DNA of 64,000 nucleotides, taken from Rhyacichthys aspro (Eukaryota; Chordata; Actinopteri; Gobiiformes; Rhyacichthyidae). The notes under the pieces are model-generated. The model was not told where the DNA came from. It did not search any database and saw only the letters and a list, made by a program, of their open reading frames with translations. Made by a program: the position numbers and the translations under genes. Below, in pieces: positions 24,470-36,085 of the stretch (its first letter is position 1; each line of letters begins with the position of its first letter). The stretch lies in contig CM072154.1 of NCBI GenBank assembly GCA_036850595.1, positions 17,615,330 through 17,679,329 of the forward strand, read 5' to 3'.

Positions 24470-24665
24470 TTCACTTTCCTCGGAGAGAAAAACGCAACAG
24501 CGCCTCTAGCGACGCGCTTACGTCACTGATCACGTGTCACCGAGGATCCGCCGAAGTTGGAGAAAAGTTGCTCAAACTCGAAGCTCCTTCTAAGAAGCGC
24601 AAAAAACCTCCGGGAAACTTCCGCAGCGAGTCCAGAGCGGCGGTTCAGACTGACCCGCACTAACC
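24470..24665 (+). promoter_or_regulatory. sypl2: sypl2 promoter and 5'UTR with CRE and E-box
   Basis: The region just upstream of the sypl2 ATG is GC-rich against an AT-rich background. It carries TTACGTCA (24518-24525), a CRE/ATF-type site, and the palindrome CACGTG (24531-24536), an E-box for bHLH-zip factors, 13 bp apart. An ATG at 24454 opens a frame ending just before the sypl2 ATG, but it reads as low-complexity 5'UTR. Activity is inferred. Confidence 0.45.
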
Positions 24666-27600
24666 ATGGACACTATAGCCCAGGTAACGGCTCTCAGACT
24701 CAAGTAAATATATTTAATGGCGCCTGATACGTCGTGGCAGCTCAACACGCCTATTTTCCTGCAACTACCCCATCTGCGTAGCTGAGGCTCATATTTACTT
24801 GTTTTGTTTTGTTTTTTTAACAGAAAGCGCTCTCTTCAGGATTCACTCTTGATCTAGGACCCCTAAAAGAGCCCCTAGCGTTCATACGTGTGCTTGAATG
24901 GGTAAGTTTATTTCTAATGCCACTTATAATAGGGTTCTAGCTCCATGTTTTAAGAAGCTGTCCATCCTTAGAGGCAAAAAATACCTTTCAAATTGATTAT
25001 GCGTTCGTCTTGTGACCAACTGAGTGTCCTACAAGCTGCTCTGAGCTGTAACACCGTTTAAAGTATGGTATGCACTTAAATAAAAAGGCCTTTTTCAGCT
25101 TACATGTTTGAGACAGGCACAACATATGTTAACTTTGTACAGCAGGCTATCATATCTTATCAGTCATATATAATGTCTTTGCATGCTAAAAGTAGCATAG
25201 GAAGATGAATAGAAGTAAACATGGTATAGTTTTTGTTATAATTAAGTTTTCCTCCACCATTCAAAATGCATATGTCATCCGCCGGTAAGGACAACTGTTT
25301 CCTGTGTTGCACAAAATGAAGGGAAGTGTATGCAAGTGTGCGTTGTGTAACCCTTCAGTGAGCACTCTCTCCTGCCACATGCCAACGTGTCTAATTTTAT
25401 CTGTGTCCGGCTACAGGTGTTCTCCATATTTGCCTTTGCCACAACTGGAGGCTACAGAGGCACCACCAGTGTCAACATTCAGTGCCAGGGCGGAGACATT
25501 CAGCCCATACAAGCTGACTTCAACTATCCGTTTAGGTGGGCAGGCCTAAATGCTCTGATTGTTCCATTGGTATGAAGAATACTTGTAAATGTGTGTGTGT
25601 GGTTTTTTTTTTTTTCAGGTTGATGCAGCATCCTTATAAAGTGCCCAATTGTGAGGTTAATCAAACCACCACCACCACTGATTACTTCCTGGTTGGAGAC
25701 TATGCCTCTTCTGCAGAGTTTTTTGTGTGTATCGGAGTGTTTGCCTTCCTCTACAGCACTGCAACGCTTGTCTTGTACTTGGGTTATCAGAATCTGTACA
25801 GGGAGTCGAGCCGTGGACCAGTGTTGGTACGTTACTTTGTGCTTTGTTCTTTTTCTCCTTTAATTCAGGCTGCACTGATAGAGATTCTTATGACAGGAGC
25901 TTTTGTGGGCCTTGATCCAGCAGCAGAGTAATCTCACATATCCACTTGCCTCATGGTTGTTTACGGCATGTAAAAGATGTTGTCCGTGTTGTGTAATAGC
26001 GTCTAGTCTGCTACACACATTGCTACACCCCATAATTGTAACTATTGCTGCATAGCCCCCTTTTTTAAATCAAATTTTAAATGTGTCCCTTTTCCAGGTT
26101 GCTCCTCTTTTGTAATAATAACATATATATCCTTTACACTGTTAAAAAGTCTGAAATATTTACAGTAAAATACTGTCAAATGGCAACAGTAAAAGCCAAA
26201 ATTTTATATCATTATGGTAAATACACCGAATTCCCTAAAATAAAAACAAATACTTTTATGGAGACCAGAGGTTAGTACTTCACAAGTAATTGCTGTAAAT
26301 TTCTATAATCCAATGCACATTTAGATTTTATTTCCACTAAATACATAGCAAAAATACATTATATAACCTGATACAGTATATTATTTTTTCCTACCCAAGG
26401 AAGGAATTGTTCAATTAAAAAAACTTCGTTATTTACCATGAAATGTACAATTGTAATGCCCCAAAAATGGACAGTTAATTTTTATAATCTTTTTCAAGCA
26501 ACAGTATGTAACCTTTCTGGATTTGCACCCAATCTCAGACCTACATCTCAGTAGTATCAGGGTTCCCACGGGTACGAAATCCTTGAAAATGCTTATTTTA
26601 ATGTAATGTTTTCAAGGTTGTAAAAGTCCTTGAATTTTGGATAAAGTGCTTGAAATTCTGATTGTGTTGCTTTAATAATTCACAATCTCTCTGAGTAATT
26701 TTCTTCTTAGAAAAGCTCAGAAAGTCCAGAAAAGTCTTTTTTATGCCACAGTGGATTTAAATGAGAAAACCACATTCGGTATAAATGAATGTTAACATGT
26801 AATTTACCGCAGTTGTAAAACACACCTTGAAAGTGATCAAAAAGTGCTGGAATTTGAACTTAGAAACGGTGTAAGAACTCTGTAGTACATTTATGTAAAT
26901 TTGGTTGTGTTCAGATATGTGTGGCTGCCCTGTCACATTTTCCTGTCACATAAATAGATTACAATGTAGTTTTATATCCCAGCTTCACCTGACGTGTCTC
27001 TTTTGGGCCGCTGAGTTCCATGTCTTACTGAAATGCCACCGAAGGACAGAGCGGGAGTTTAGCAGAGTTGTGTTAATGAAGCAGCGTGTGACTATGAGCA
27101 GCTCGTAGGAGACTGCTTTTGTAAATCCAGTGATGTTTTTGTGTTGCACCCAGGACCTGCTGTTGACTGCTGCCTTGGCCTTTTTGTGGTTGACTTCATC
27201 CTCTGCTTGGGCCAAAGGCTTGACTGATGTGAAGATAGGCACCAGTCCTGCAAACATTGTGTCTTTATTGGATGTTTGTAAAGACGTCAAAAATATATGT
27301 ACACCTGGTGCTGTGCCTCACATGGGACGACTCAACGCCTCAGTGGTAAGTTCAACACTCTCGTCCTGTATAAAACATCATTAAAGGAACTGTACAATAT
27401 TTTGTAAGTGAGACTAAACCATGTACTGCTGCAACTGGGGCCAGTGAAAATTAGATTAGATTTTAAACATTTTAACATTTAAAACCTTCCAAAATGTATT
27501 TTCCTGAGAGGTGGCCCATGTTTTAGTTTTAGACGGTCACAATGGAAGCCAGTACAAACCAATAGTAAGCTCTGGGGTTGTATGAATGAGGAACAAAACA

Positions 27601-27961
27601 AAACGCACTCTTTTAAACTAAAAGCATGTAAATACTTTCTATGTAAAACATGCTTGTCCTGCAATCATTTCTGAAAAACCTTGTTAATTGTTTGTGTGTG
27701 TTTTCATTGGCCCCCATTGGCAGCTATACATAACACAAACACTACTATTTATTGCTCCTGTCTACTTCTCCAAACTGGGACCTTTTACAAAATACTAGAC
27801 TGTCCATATACATTTTTTTTACTTTTATTTTGCAGATTTTTGGTTTTCTTAACCTCATCCTGTGGGGTGGAAATTGCTGGTTCATTTACAAGGAAACGCC
27901 TTTCCACAAAACTGCGAACCCGCCCGCTGCTGACGTGGAGGGAGGAGTCAGACCATCGTAA
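24666..27961 (+). CDS. sypl2: Synaptophysin-family four-pass membrane protein (sypl2 by position)
   Basis: Six exons: 24666-24683, 24824-24901, 25417-25535, 25619-25826, 27154-27345 and 27836-27961; 246 aa. The MARVEL-type fold has four membrane segments at about 22-45, 104-127, 142-161 and 206-222. The family blocks LKEPLAFIRVLEW, FNYPFR, LVGDYASSAEFFV, SSAWAKGLTDVK and FGFLNLILWGGNCWF are present. Luminal loop 1 has cysteines and a glycosylation site at N86 (NQT); the second luminal loop also has a cysteine pair. SYPL2 (mitsugumin 29) works in triad-junction and vesicle membranes; SYPL1 is its broadly expressed relative. By sequence several blocks look closer to SYPL1, but the position between sort1 and atxn7l2 is that of SYPL2, so I use that symbol with caution. 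The short tail ends PAADVEGGVRPS. Intron 4 contains an inverted-repeat element. Confidence 0.85.
26558..26882. mobile_element. Short inverted-repeat DNA element (MITE) in sypl2 intron 4
   Basis: The left end CAGGGTTCCCAC (26558-26569) pairs with the right end GTAAGAACTCTG (26871-26882), whose reverse complement is CAGAGTTCTTAC, 9 of 12 matching. The interior repeats CCTTGAAAATGC, GTCCTTGAATTTTGG and GTGCTTGAAATTC-like words, a pattern I recognise from many fish genomes. Flanks TAGTAT and TAGTAC could be remains of a target-site duplication. There is no coding capacity. Confidence 0.6.
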
Positions 27962-27999
27962 ACACTTCCATCATCTCGAAAGGTCTCGAAAAGTTATTG

Positions 28000-28005
28000 A
28001 ATAAA
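28000..28005 (+). terminator. sypl2: sypl2 polyadenylation signal
   Basis: AATAAA lies 38 bases after the sypl2 stop codon, followed by TTTGGTAATACGTTTC. It would give a very short 3'UTR. A longer form cannot be excluded. Confidence 0.5.
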
Positions 28006-30480
28006 TATTTGGTAATACGTTTCAAAGAGCAATCATGCAGTTGTAAAGAAAACTGACTGCTTTTGCTGTTTGTTGATTATGTTTGTGGTTTATTTGCTAC
28101 ATTTCACAAGGAACTTAATGTTAAAAGTACTAAATTTAGAGTTTTCAGGCTAACATTAAATCATTCCTTGAAATGCCTTAAAATGTCTAAATATCCTGGG
28201 AAGAATGTATATTATCCTGGAAATGTTGATTGTTATTTTAGTCCGTTATGTTTTTCAAGACTTCATACCAAACCACTCCATATTCATTTTTTCCAGATTC
28301 AACTGCCTTAACACAAACAATTTTAGTTTCATGCCCTCCTTAAACCCAATAGCCAATTTGAAGTTTGAGTTTTATCTCTCTGTGTTTTGGGGGTGTTCAG
28401 TTTAAATTCAGCAGTGAACCCTGCATAATACAAAATGGAGGAGTAAAACAGTTGTACATTATATGATGCTTCCCTGAAAATGTCCTGGAAAATGATTTCC
28501 TAAAAAGAGTGAGAATTCTGTAAAACTTTAAGTGTTTTCAACTAAAGGTAGCCAACACAAAGCCAAATGCCTTTTTCTGTTTTGGTGGTAACTTTTAGAT
28601 GATTTATTAGTATTGGTTCACTAATATTCATTATATACCTGTGTTTGAAAGTCTCAGGGGGTATGAATAACAGTAAATGTATTAAATCTCAATTAATAAT
28701 TTCCTTGTAGTCTACTGTAAAATATCCGGGTAATCCTGGTAATAAAAGGGTGCTTTATAAATGTTTTAAATGCGTTATCAAAAGGTGGTAAACCCTATTT
28801 AAGTCACGAATGCAACATCATTCTACTTTTTTCGAGGGCTGCACAATATATTGCAAATTTATTGTTATAGCAGTTTTATTTATCGCAAAGAAGGAATTAA
28901 AAAAGTCTTGGTTTAGACCTGGTTCATTTCGACATTTAGCCACAGTTTAGACCTGTAAAGTCCTGGTTTAGTCCTGGTTCAGTGTTTTTTATTGAGTTAG
29001 CTGGTGTTTTAATGACTAGTCAAAGAGTAGTTAAATATTGCAGGTCATATTGTTATTGTTATATCGTGTTTTTCTAACATTGTGCAGCCCTACTTTTCAG
29101 GATATATACACACCAAAAGAAGAACTGAATATCTTATATCTTTAAGCCATCATTTCTTATTTTCTTAGCGTGCTTATTAATGATTTACAGACTGTTTACT
29201 GCCTTTTTATATTCCATTCATAAACATTATATGCCTTTATAATCTGGCCTGTATTGTTAAGTGCTACTAAGTTCCCCATAATAAATCAATGCAATAATGT
29301 TCAATAATAATGTTAAATCACTGTTTATGAAACGTTACCTGTTTATGGTTGGTGCCAACGTGAGATTATTTATGAGTGGAAACAGTTTTATTTAATCTTT
29401 GTGTCACTATTGTGCCTTAATCTCTTATATTTGGTTTAGGTTGTGCACAATAAACAAATAAATCCTGTCTCTTATTGGTTTAAATGAAGAACTATAAAAT
29501 GTTTCCCTTATATCCAAATAATGTGCTGTTCATTTTTTAAACTGACAATGACTAACTTGTTTCAATTTGTATTTTTTTTATTTACTTTGCTTTTGTCTGG
29601 CTTCTACCTCCACTTTGTTTAAGGTAAGGCAAGCTGTGTTTGTTGTTGCTTCTTAACTTGATGGTTCTTGATAAAAGCAAGGTGTTATGTGTTTAGTGAA
29701 ATGCTGAGCGTCATTAAAAACAAAGAACTGGATTGTCAAGTCTAATTTGTTGATTTGTATACAGTCCTAAGTTTACTGACAATCGTGTATTATCAGAGTA
29801 TTTCATTTCCACTGTAAAGCTTAGAGAAATCCTGTAACTCAGTGGTTTCCAAACATTGGCTCCGGACACTGAAGTGGCTGGGTTTTGGGTGGACAAAAAG
29901 ATTTTAGCTCAGTCATTTTAGAAAACTATTTATAAAATTTAATTGACAAAAGCAAAGCATTAAGAAGGAAAAAAACAAGAGAATACTAGGAGTAATTAAA
30001 AGGAAACCAAAAAAGAAAAATGACACTATAAAGGCTAAAAATACTAAAAAAAATAATACTAATACTACTATAAACAGTATTTTCAGAAAAGAGGTTAAAG
30101 TAACACCATTAGGTGATTTGAAAACTTAATTTTTAAACTCCTTTGCTTTTTCCCTTAGGCCTCTGTCCACGCGTTCAATGTCTTTACATCAGTTTGTGTT
30201 TAATTCACTCCTTTTCACCTTTGTGAATACTTTGTGCCACTTTCGCCTCATTTTAACCCCCATTTTGGCGCCTTTAAAATGGCTCCCCCTGTTAAGTTTA
30301 ATTTTGTTAATTTGTAGGGTGGCATTCTTCCCTGTTATATATCTTTAGAATAGTTTAGTGCCTTTGACTTTTTGTGCAAAGTCAATAAATCAAATAAAGT
30401 TCAATAAATTCAGACAATAAACATATATCGAGTAAATTTAAAACATGTAAAGGATAAAACAACAAGCTGTAAGATAATAT
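28006..30480. other. Intergenic between sypl2 and atxn7l2
   Basis: AT-rich sequence with no coding signal. It contains the inverted-repeat element at 28835-29091 and an A-rich stretch of simple sequence at about 29930-30070. The atxn7l2 promoter should be in the last 100-200 bases, where G+C rises. Confidence 0.5.
28835..29091. mobile_element. Short inverted-repeat DNA element with internal minisatellite
   Basis: The left end AGGGCTGCACAAT (28835-28847) and right end ATTGTGCAGCCCT (29079-29091) are perfect 13-bp inverted repeats. The AGGGCTGCACAATAT terminus is very common in teleost genomes as a non-autonomous DNA element. The interior at 28896-28990 is a degenerate array of TTGGTTTAGACCTGG/CCTGGTTTAGTCCTGG words. 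There is no coding capacity, and no clean target-site duplication is visible. Confidence 0.75.
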
Positions 30481-30502
30481 CCCCGTTTCCTTCGCTGTTG
30501 TT

Positions 30503-33500
30503 ATGGATATCATGTGCGCGCTCCACAGACGCGTCACACGGGAGCGCGCAGGAGCAGCAATGGCCGCTGTGGATCGGCGGAATCCTAATCTCGATGATTT
30601 TGTCGGATTAAACTGGAGTTGTTGGGTAGATGGAGTGGACATTGAACCTCCGGACGGTGAGTTACAGTCTCCGTCACAGACCCGGCTCGTTTCCCGTCCC
30701 AAAACCAATTTCCTGTGATTTATTTTGTCACTTAAACGGGTAAAGAGCGACTCAAAACGCAACCCAAACAAAAGATCTGCTGGGTCCTAGCGCTGAGGGG
30801 GTTCACCAACATCTTTAACCAGTGCACACATAAACAAATATAGCTTTTTGTCTTATTTAGCTTTAAAGACTGTGAGTGACAAAGGTAAATATTCACCTGT
30901 AGACAGCAGGTTCACATTTATCAGTCCATATACGCCTATGTGTGCCACTAAAACACACTTAAAGGTTTAGCTAACAGCAACACTCACCAAATACTAACAG
31001 AGCTTATGACACAAATGATTGGGGTTTAAAGGGTTTGTTTTCACTTTTTACCATTTACACGTTAATCATAAGTCGAGGAAGCCCCTTAAAAAAGCTTGTG
31101 TAGTTTTTATTCATATTGTGGTAAAGCTATGGAAGCATCTCTCTATCCAACACTAAGGAAAATGACACCACTATAAAACGTTCACTTAGTTATTTTCAAG
31201 TATTTAATTCTGATTCTGACACAGTGTTTGTTTGTCTGTGATTTAATACTTGGCTCAAGTCACCGTTCTTTCTTGTACCTCCTTTTATATTCAGTCCCAT
31301 CTGAAGACACCAAATATGGGAGGGACTGCTCTGAAACCATGACCCTCAGGAAAGAAGGTGAAAATCAAACCTCCACCACAGATCTCAGTGAAAAGTGTGA
31401 CACAGTGTGGCTCCATTGTTCCTCTTTTCTGTTCCTCCTCCACAGACATGGCCATATACGGCCACTGTCCGGCGCAGGATGACTTCTTCTTGGTCATGTG
31501 CAGCCAATGTGGAAAAGTGGTGAAACCTCAGGCCTTTGAGGAGCACTGTGTTCGACGGCACGGTTCAGTCACAAAGGTCTGTGGCCAGTCCGACACTACT
31601 CTACAGCAGCAGCAGCCCCAAGTGAGTCGCCCACCTACAAATGTGTCCAGAGACAGACCGAGGGACAGGTGTAAGGAGACCAGTGTCCCGTCCTCCACCT
31701 CTTCTCAGCGCAGGACAGCCAAACCCCAGAGGAAGCCACTCAGGTACAGTTTCATTTGTTTTCATTCACAAGATTTTAAATACTGATCATTTATTTCAAT
31801 TACATTAACAGTTGCAGTAACCATATTGTTAAAGACTTCTGATCTGCAGTAAATTATGAATTCTGTGTGCCATTCACACTTTGTATAACATTATATTTGT
31901 CTTAAATGGTGTAAATCCAGAGCAAAAACACACACACACAAAAAAATTTGGTTAAAAATAATAAAATGATAAATAAATAATAATAAAATAAATGTTTTTT
32001 AGCCCATCCTATATCCTTTCTCTATCAAGTAAAGGCTAAGATGCCAAATATGCCTTTATCATCCCCAGAGACAATTTAAATATTGGTTTAAATTGCATTT
32101 AAACTCTGCATTGCATATCAAGTTTGGCTGCTGTTACTCAGTTTTATCTTGTGTTCATCAAAAAACAATGTGGAGAAACGTATAAATCTATTTATGTTTA
32201 CCTATAGGTAGTTTTAAAACTACCTGCAACCTTTGTTACGATTCCCCTTGAATTAAATGTTCTCTCAGAGTTATCAATAGTCTCTCCCCTCTTGCTAATA
32301 GTCATTATCAGATTATATACAGAAATGGATTATCATACGTTTTTATTGATATAATTCTTTTTTCTCTCTCGAATTGCCTCCTCAGGTTACCTCAGATGGA
32401 GAACATTGCCCAGAACAAGCCTCACTCTTCTTCGATGCAGCGTCCCAGGACTCAACCACAGAACTCAGGCGCCCTTCTCCCTATCCACTCTTCATCTCCC
32501 TCTTCCTCCTCTTCCCTTGGACCATCGTCAGTAAAGCCCACTGTTCAGAAGCCCACAGCTGGACAAACCTCTCAGTCCAACAGCCCTCAGCGGGAAACAA
32601 GGACCTACAGCCGCCTTCACAAAAACATCAACAGTGAGACTTTTTTTTTTTTTTAACAAACTACCCTCGCTTTTCTTTATAAACACTGCATGTGACAGCT
32701 GTGTTTTATTTCCCTTAGAAAAAGAGTGGGAGCTGAACAAAAAGTTTGAAGGTCTGGATCCAGACAAGAAAAAGCTTCGTGTTAAGGAGTCTACTCACAC
32801 TGTAAGTAGTTTATATGTTAAAACATAATTATTAATCAAACTATTTCCATTCACTTGAAACTTTCATGTTTAGCATTCAATTAATGCTTAGTTTTGATGT
32901 GATCATTTCTTGCAGATGGACTCAACCCGACAACAGATTGGGAAGACGGACTCAGACCAGCCTAAAGTGGAGCAAAGAGCAGCCACCACCTCACCTCGAG
33001 ATTCAGAGCAGCTTCCTGCAAAATCCAAAGCCACAGAACATCTTGGTGCTTTCAGTGAAAATTCAACAAGTCGATGCAGCAAATTTCAACTCAACACCAA
33101 CAGCCATATTGTCAGGTATTTACTACAGCTTAAAACGTATAGGTTTTTATTGGCATTGTTTATTCATAGATGCAGTGTGAGGGTTTGGCAGCATTTTGTG
33201 CAGTTAGCATATAAACATCTCTATTTTCTGAAGCATGTATCTGTGGTAGTTTGGCTCTGGGCTGTTGGAGAAAACAGGAAGTGGTAGGTTCTCAGGGGCT
33301 TTATCTATTTTTTCCCAGTTAGGTTAATACAAAGAGAGTTATTGTAATATACACTACTGACAAGGACTAACTGAATGTTTTCTTCAACACACCTTTGATG
33401 CAAGCATTTATAATATTGTATATACTTTCTATATTTATAATCTAGTGACTTAAAATATGCTTAGTGATACTTTAACTATAAGTTCAATAATCAGTGTTTT

Positions 33501-35562
33501 TATGGCTCCATAGGTCAAGGGAAGCATCAGAAACCTTTCCTGTAGAAGATGGAGACAGCACTGTGGAGGTGCAGCCGCCTTATCCCTTCAACCAGAGCCT
33601 GCCGTCCAGTGAAGACAGCGACAATGATGAGGAATACACTGATTTACCAGCCACATCCTGGCATCCTAAACCTCTCGGGGTAAGTACAAACAAATAGGGA
33701 CATAAGGCCTTCCGAGCAGTAGTAATCAGATCTGTTTACTGATTAAATCATGTCTCTGTTGAAGCTCTGCACCTTTGGAAGCCGTGCGTTCGGTTGTAGT
33801 ATCTTTACTTTCGACCGTCGTTTGCACCACCTGCGTGTCGCCCTCAGTGCCATGTTGGAGGACCACGTCAACTCACACTTGTGGAAGTAAGTACCTCTGC
33901 TGAGGACTAGAGAGGCTTTAAGTCAGGATACAGGACTGAATGAGTCCTTCTTAAAATAGATGCTGAGTGCTAATCCACTACAAGGCCACTAACTCTGGGT
34001 TTCACTGACCACAGATTACTGAACTCTTACACATACAGTGTGTTGGTGAAGCTGATATAGTGGCCGCAGTAACACCAGCAGCTGTCCCTGCATTTCAACT
34101 GTCCCTTACATTCAACTGTGTAGTTTGTATTAACAAATATTTATACAGAATTATATACTTTTAAAGAAAACAGCAGACTTAAAAAACATAAGGCAGTTCC
34201 TCTTCCAAAAAATACACCCAAAACAGTAATACAGTCACCATTGAAATGTATAGTTTGTTAGTGTAGGGTGAAAGTACTGGAGCCTCTTGTATCGGATACT
34301 GCCAAATGTGTACTTTACTCATTGCAGTGTGAATATTGTTCTTCCATTTCCCTATTTAGAACTGTTTAAACATATTAAACACTTGATAATTGATAAAAGT
34401 AATGGAATCTGTAAATAATGCTCTTTTTAAATCAAGAGGCACAAAACTGTCTCCTTTAAAAAAACTAACATGATTAAATATATTAAAAACATGTATCATA
34501 AATATTGCCAACACACTTCTGACCCCGTGGGCAAGTATTCAGTTCAAACACCTGCACTCATTCTAGAAAAAGTGAAATTGGGACAGATTTACTTGACTTT
34601 GTTGTGATTAAACATTTTATGTTTTGAAATATGAGCGTAAGAACATACACTAAAATGTTTCCTTAAACCTACAGGAAAATGCCTCAACCTTCCTCAAATC
34701 TCAGGTCACGTCATGCCACACCTTCAACACCTGTCAGGACCGGAGCCAGGCCTAATCCAGCTGGCTCCCACAGTCTCAACTCTACCTCACTGGAAAGACT
34801 CCAAATCAAAAACACTCACAATAACTCAAAGAGAACCAAATCACCTCCCTCTGTCTCCAGTGCGAGCATTGGCCCGGGGCAGCAGCGCACCTCTGTTGGG
34901 CAACCCAACAGGGCTCGACTGGGTGAAGGGGTGTCTATGCAAAACACAAAAACAGCACAAAAAGCTTCACCCTTGTCTCTCAGCACATCCTCTAAGCACG
35001 TCCCGTCCTCTCATGTATCAGTGAGTGGTTCATTATCCAAAAAGATCCCACCACTATCGCCACTACGTCCCTCTGAGAGACATTCATCCGTTTTAAATGA
35101 ATCCCATCCAAAACCCTGCCCTCCATGCAGCAAAGGAAGACAACCTGGGATCCAGCCAAAATTAGTTAGCTGTGACGAACGAGGTCTTGTACAAAAGCGA
35201 AAAAGTCAGTCACCGGCCCCCAGCTCTTCACCGTCCAAGAAGTGTCAGCGCTTGTCGCCCCCGTCCCGCTCCAGCCTGTTTAGCTGGAAGAGGGACAGTA
35301 GTCAGGACGTGTGGCTCGGGGTTTGGAGAAAAGACCAGATCCCTGACGGTAAATGAAACAGGTTATCAACAACATACATAAACAAAACTACTGTCTACAC
35401 AGGGCCACTCTGCTTCAGTGAATAAAAACAAGCTATTATAATTAAGAAGAACATTAAGAACATTTGTTGTGGTGAAATAAAATGAAAAAGTGACATGGAT
35501 GCGTTTTGAAATAATACATTTTTATTTCTTTTGCAGACGACACACGAGGCCAGTCGTATTAG
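30503..35562 (+). CDS. atxn7l2: Ataxin-7-like protein 2, complete
   Basis: Ten exons: 30503-30656, 31295-31357, 31446-31743, 32386-32633, 32719-32801, 32916-33115, 33514-33679, 33765-33886, 34675-35348 and 35537-35562; 677 aa (human 722). An ataxin-7 type zinc finger lies at residues about 91-111 (C91-x2-C94 ... H106-x4-H111) in CSQCGKVVKPQAFEEHC. The SCA7 domain lies at about 401-450, with CTFGSRAFGCSIF and NSHLWKKMPQ. The rest is Ser/Pro/Lys-rich and probably disordered. Ataxin-7 family members anchor the SAGA deubiquitinase module to chromatin. The start is at 30503 or 30512 rather than ATG 30560, because the RERAGAAMAA context upstream of 30560 resembles the human N-terminus. The last exon could instead stop at 35356 by reading through the donor at 35349 (tail DGK); splicing gives DDTRGQSY. 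Confidence 0.93.
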
Positions 35563-35779
35563 AGAACAGTCTACAGTGAAAGCCAGCACAGTGTGAGTGG
35601 GGATGTATGTGTTCAATTGTGTTATTTATGTTTTTTATGCACATTATGATGAATTATTGTCAACATTATGGATGTACTGTATGTGTAAATGCAAAATGTC
35701 TATTTTTGTTATCTTCTTTACTGTGTAAAAACAGTAAATACCTCTATGTATTCATCATGCTGCTAAAACAAAGGGGAAC

Positions 35780-35785
35780 AATAAA
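35780..35785 (+). terminator. atxn7l2: atxn7l2 polyadenylation signal
   Basis: AATAAA lies 218 bases after the spliced stop codon, followed by an AT-rich stretch and then a G/T-rich stretch near 35845. It is the only good signal between the stop and the SINE at 35916. Confidence 0.6.
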
Positions 35786-35915
35786 ACATTAATCATTAAA
35801 ACATGGTATTTTACCAAAGTTGTCATAGCTTTCCCTTGACTGTGGTTATTGGGTCCTGGTTGTTTTACGCTTTTCAACACTAGATGGAGCCTTCTATTTA
35901 CAAATACTCAACCCA

Positions 35916-36085
35916 GGGGCGCCTCAGTGGCTCACCTGGTAAGAGCATACATACCACCTTCTCAGGAGACCCGGGTCTGATTCTGGCTCTGGACATCTGC
36001 CCATTGTCATTCCCCTTTCTCTCACCCAGTTTTCTGTCTTTGTACACTACTCTGTCAAATAAATTTAAAAATGTCCAAAAAAAAC
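35916..36085 (+). repeat. tRNA-derived SINE, copy B (best preserved)
   Basis: This is the fullest copy. The A-box-like TGGCTCACCTGGTAAGAGC (35928-35946) and B-box-like GGGTCTGATTC (35973-35983) are spaced as in a tRNA head. The shared body CATTGTCATTCCCCTTTCTC and a tail TGTCAAATAAATTTAAAA with an A-rich end follow. It lies just after atxn7l2. Confidence 0.85.

Noticed and set aside
29930..30110. A-rich, ACTA-containing simple sequence
   Set aside because: No stable period or element ends; ordinary low-complexity DNA.
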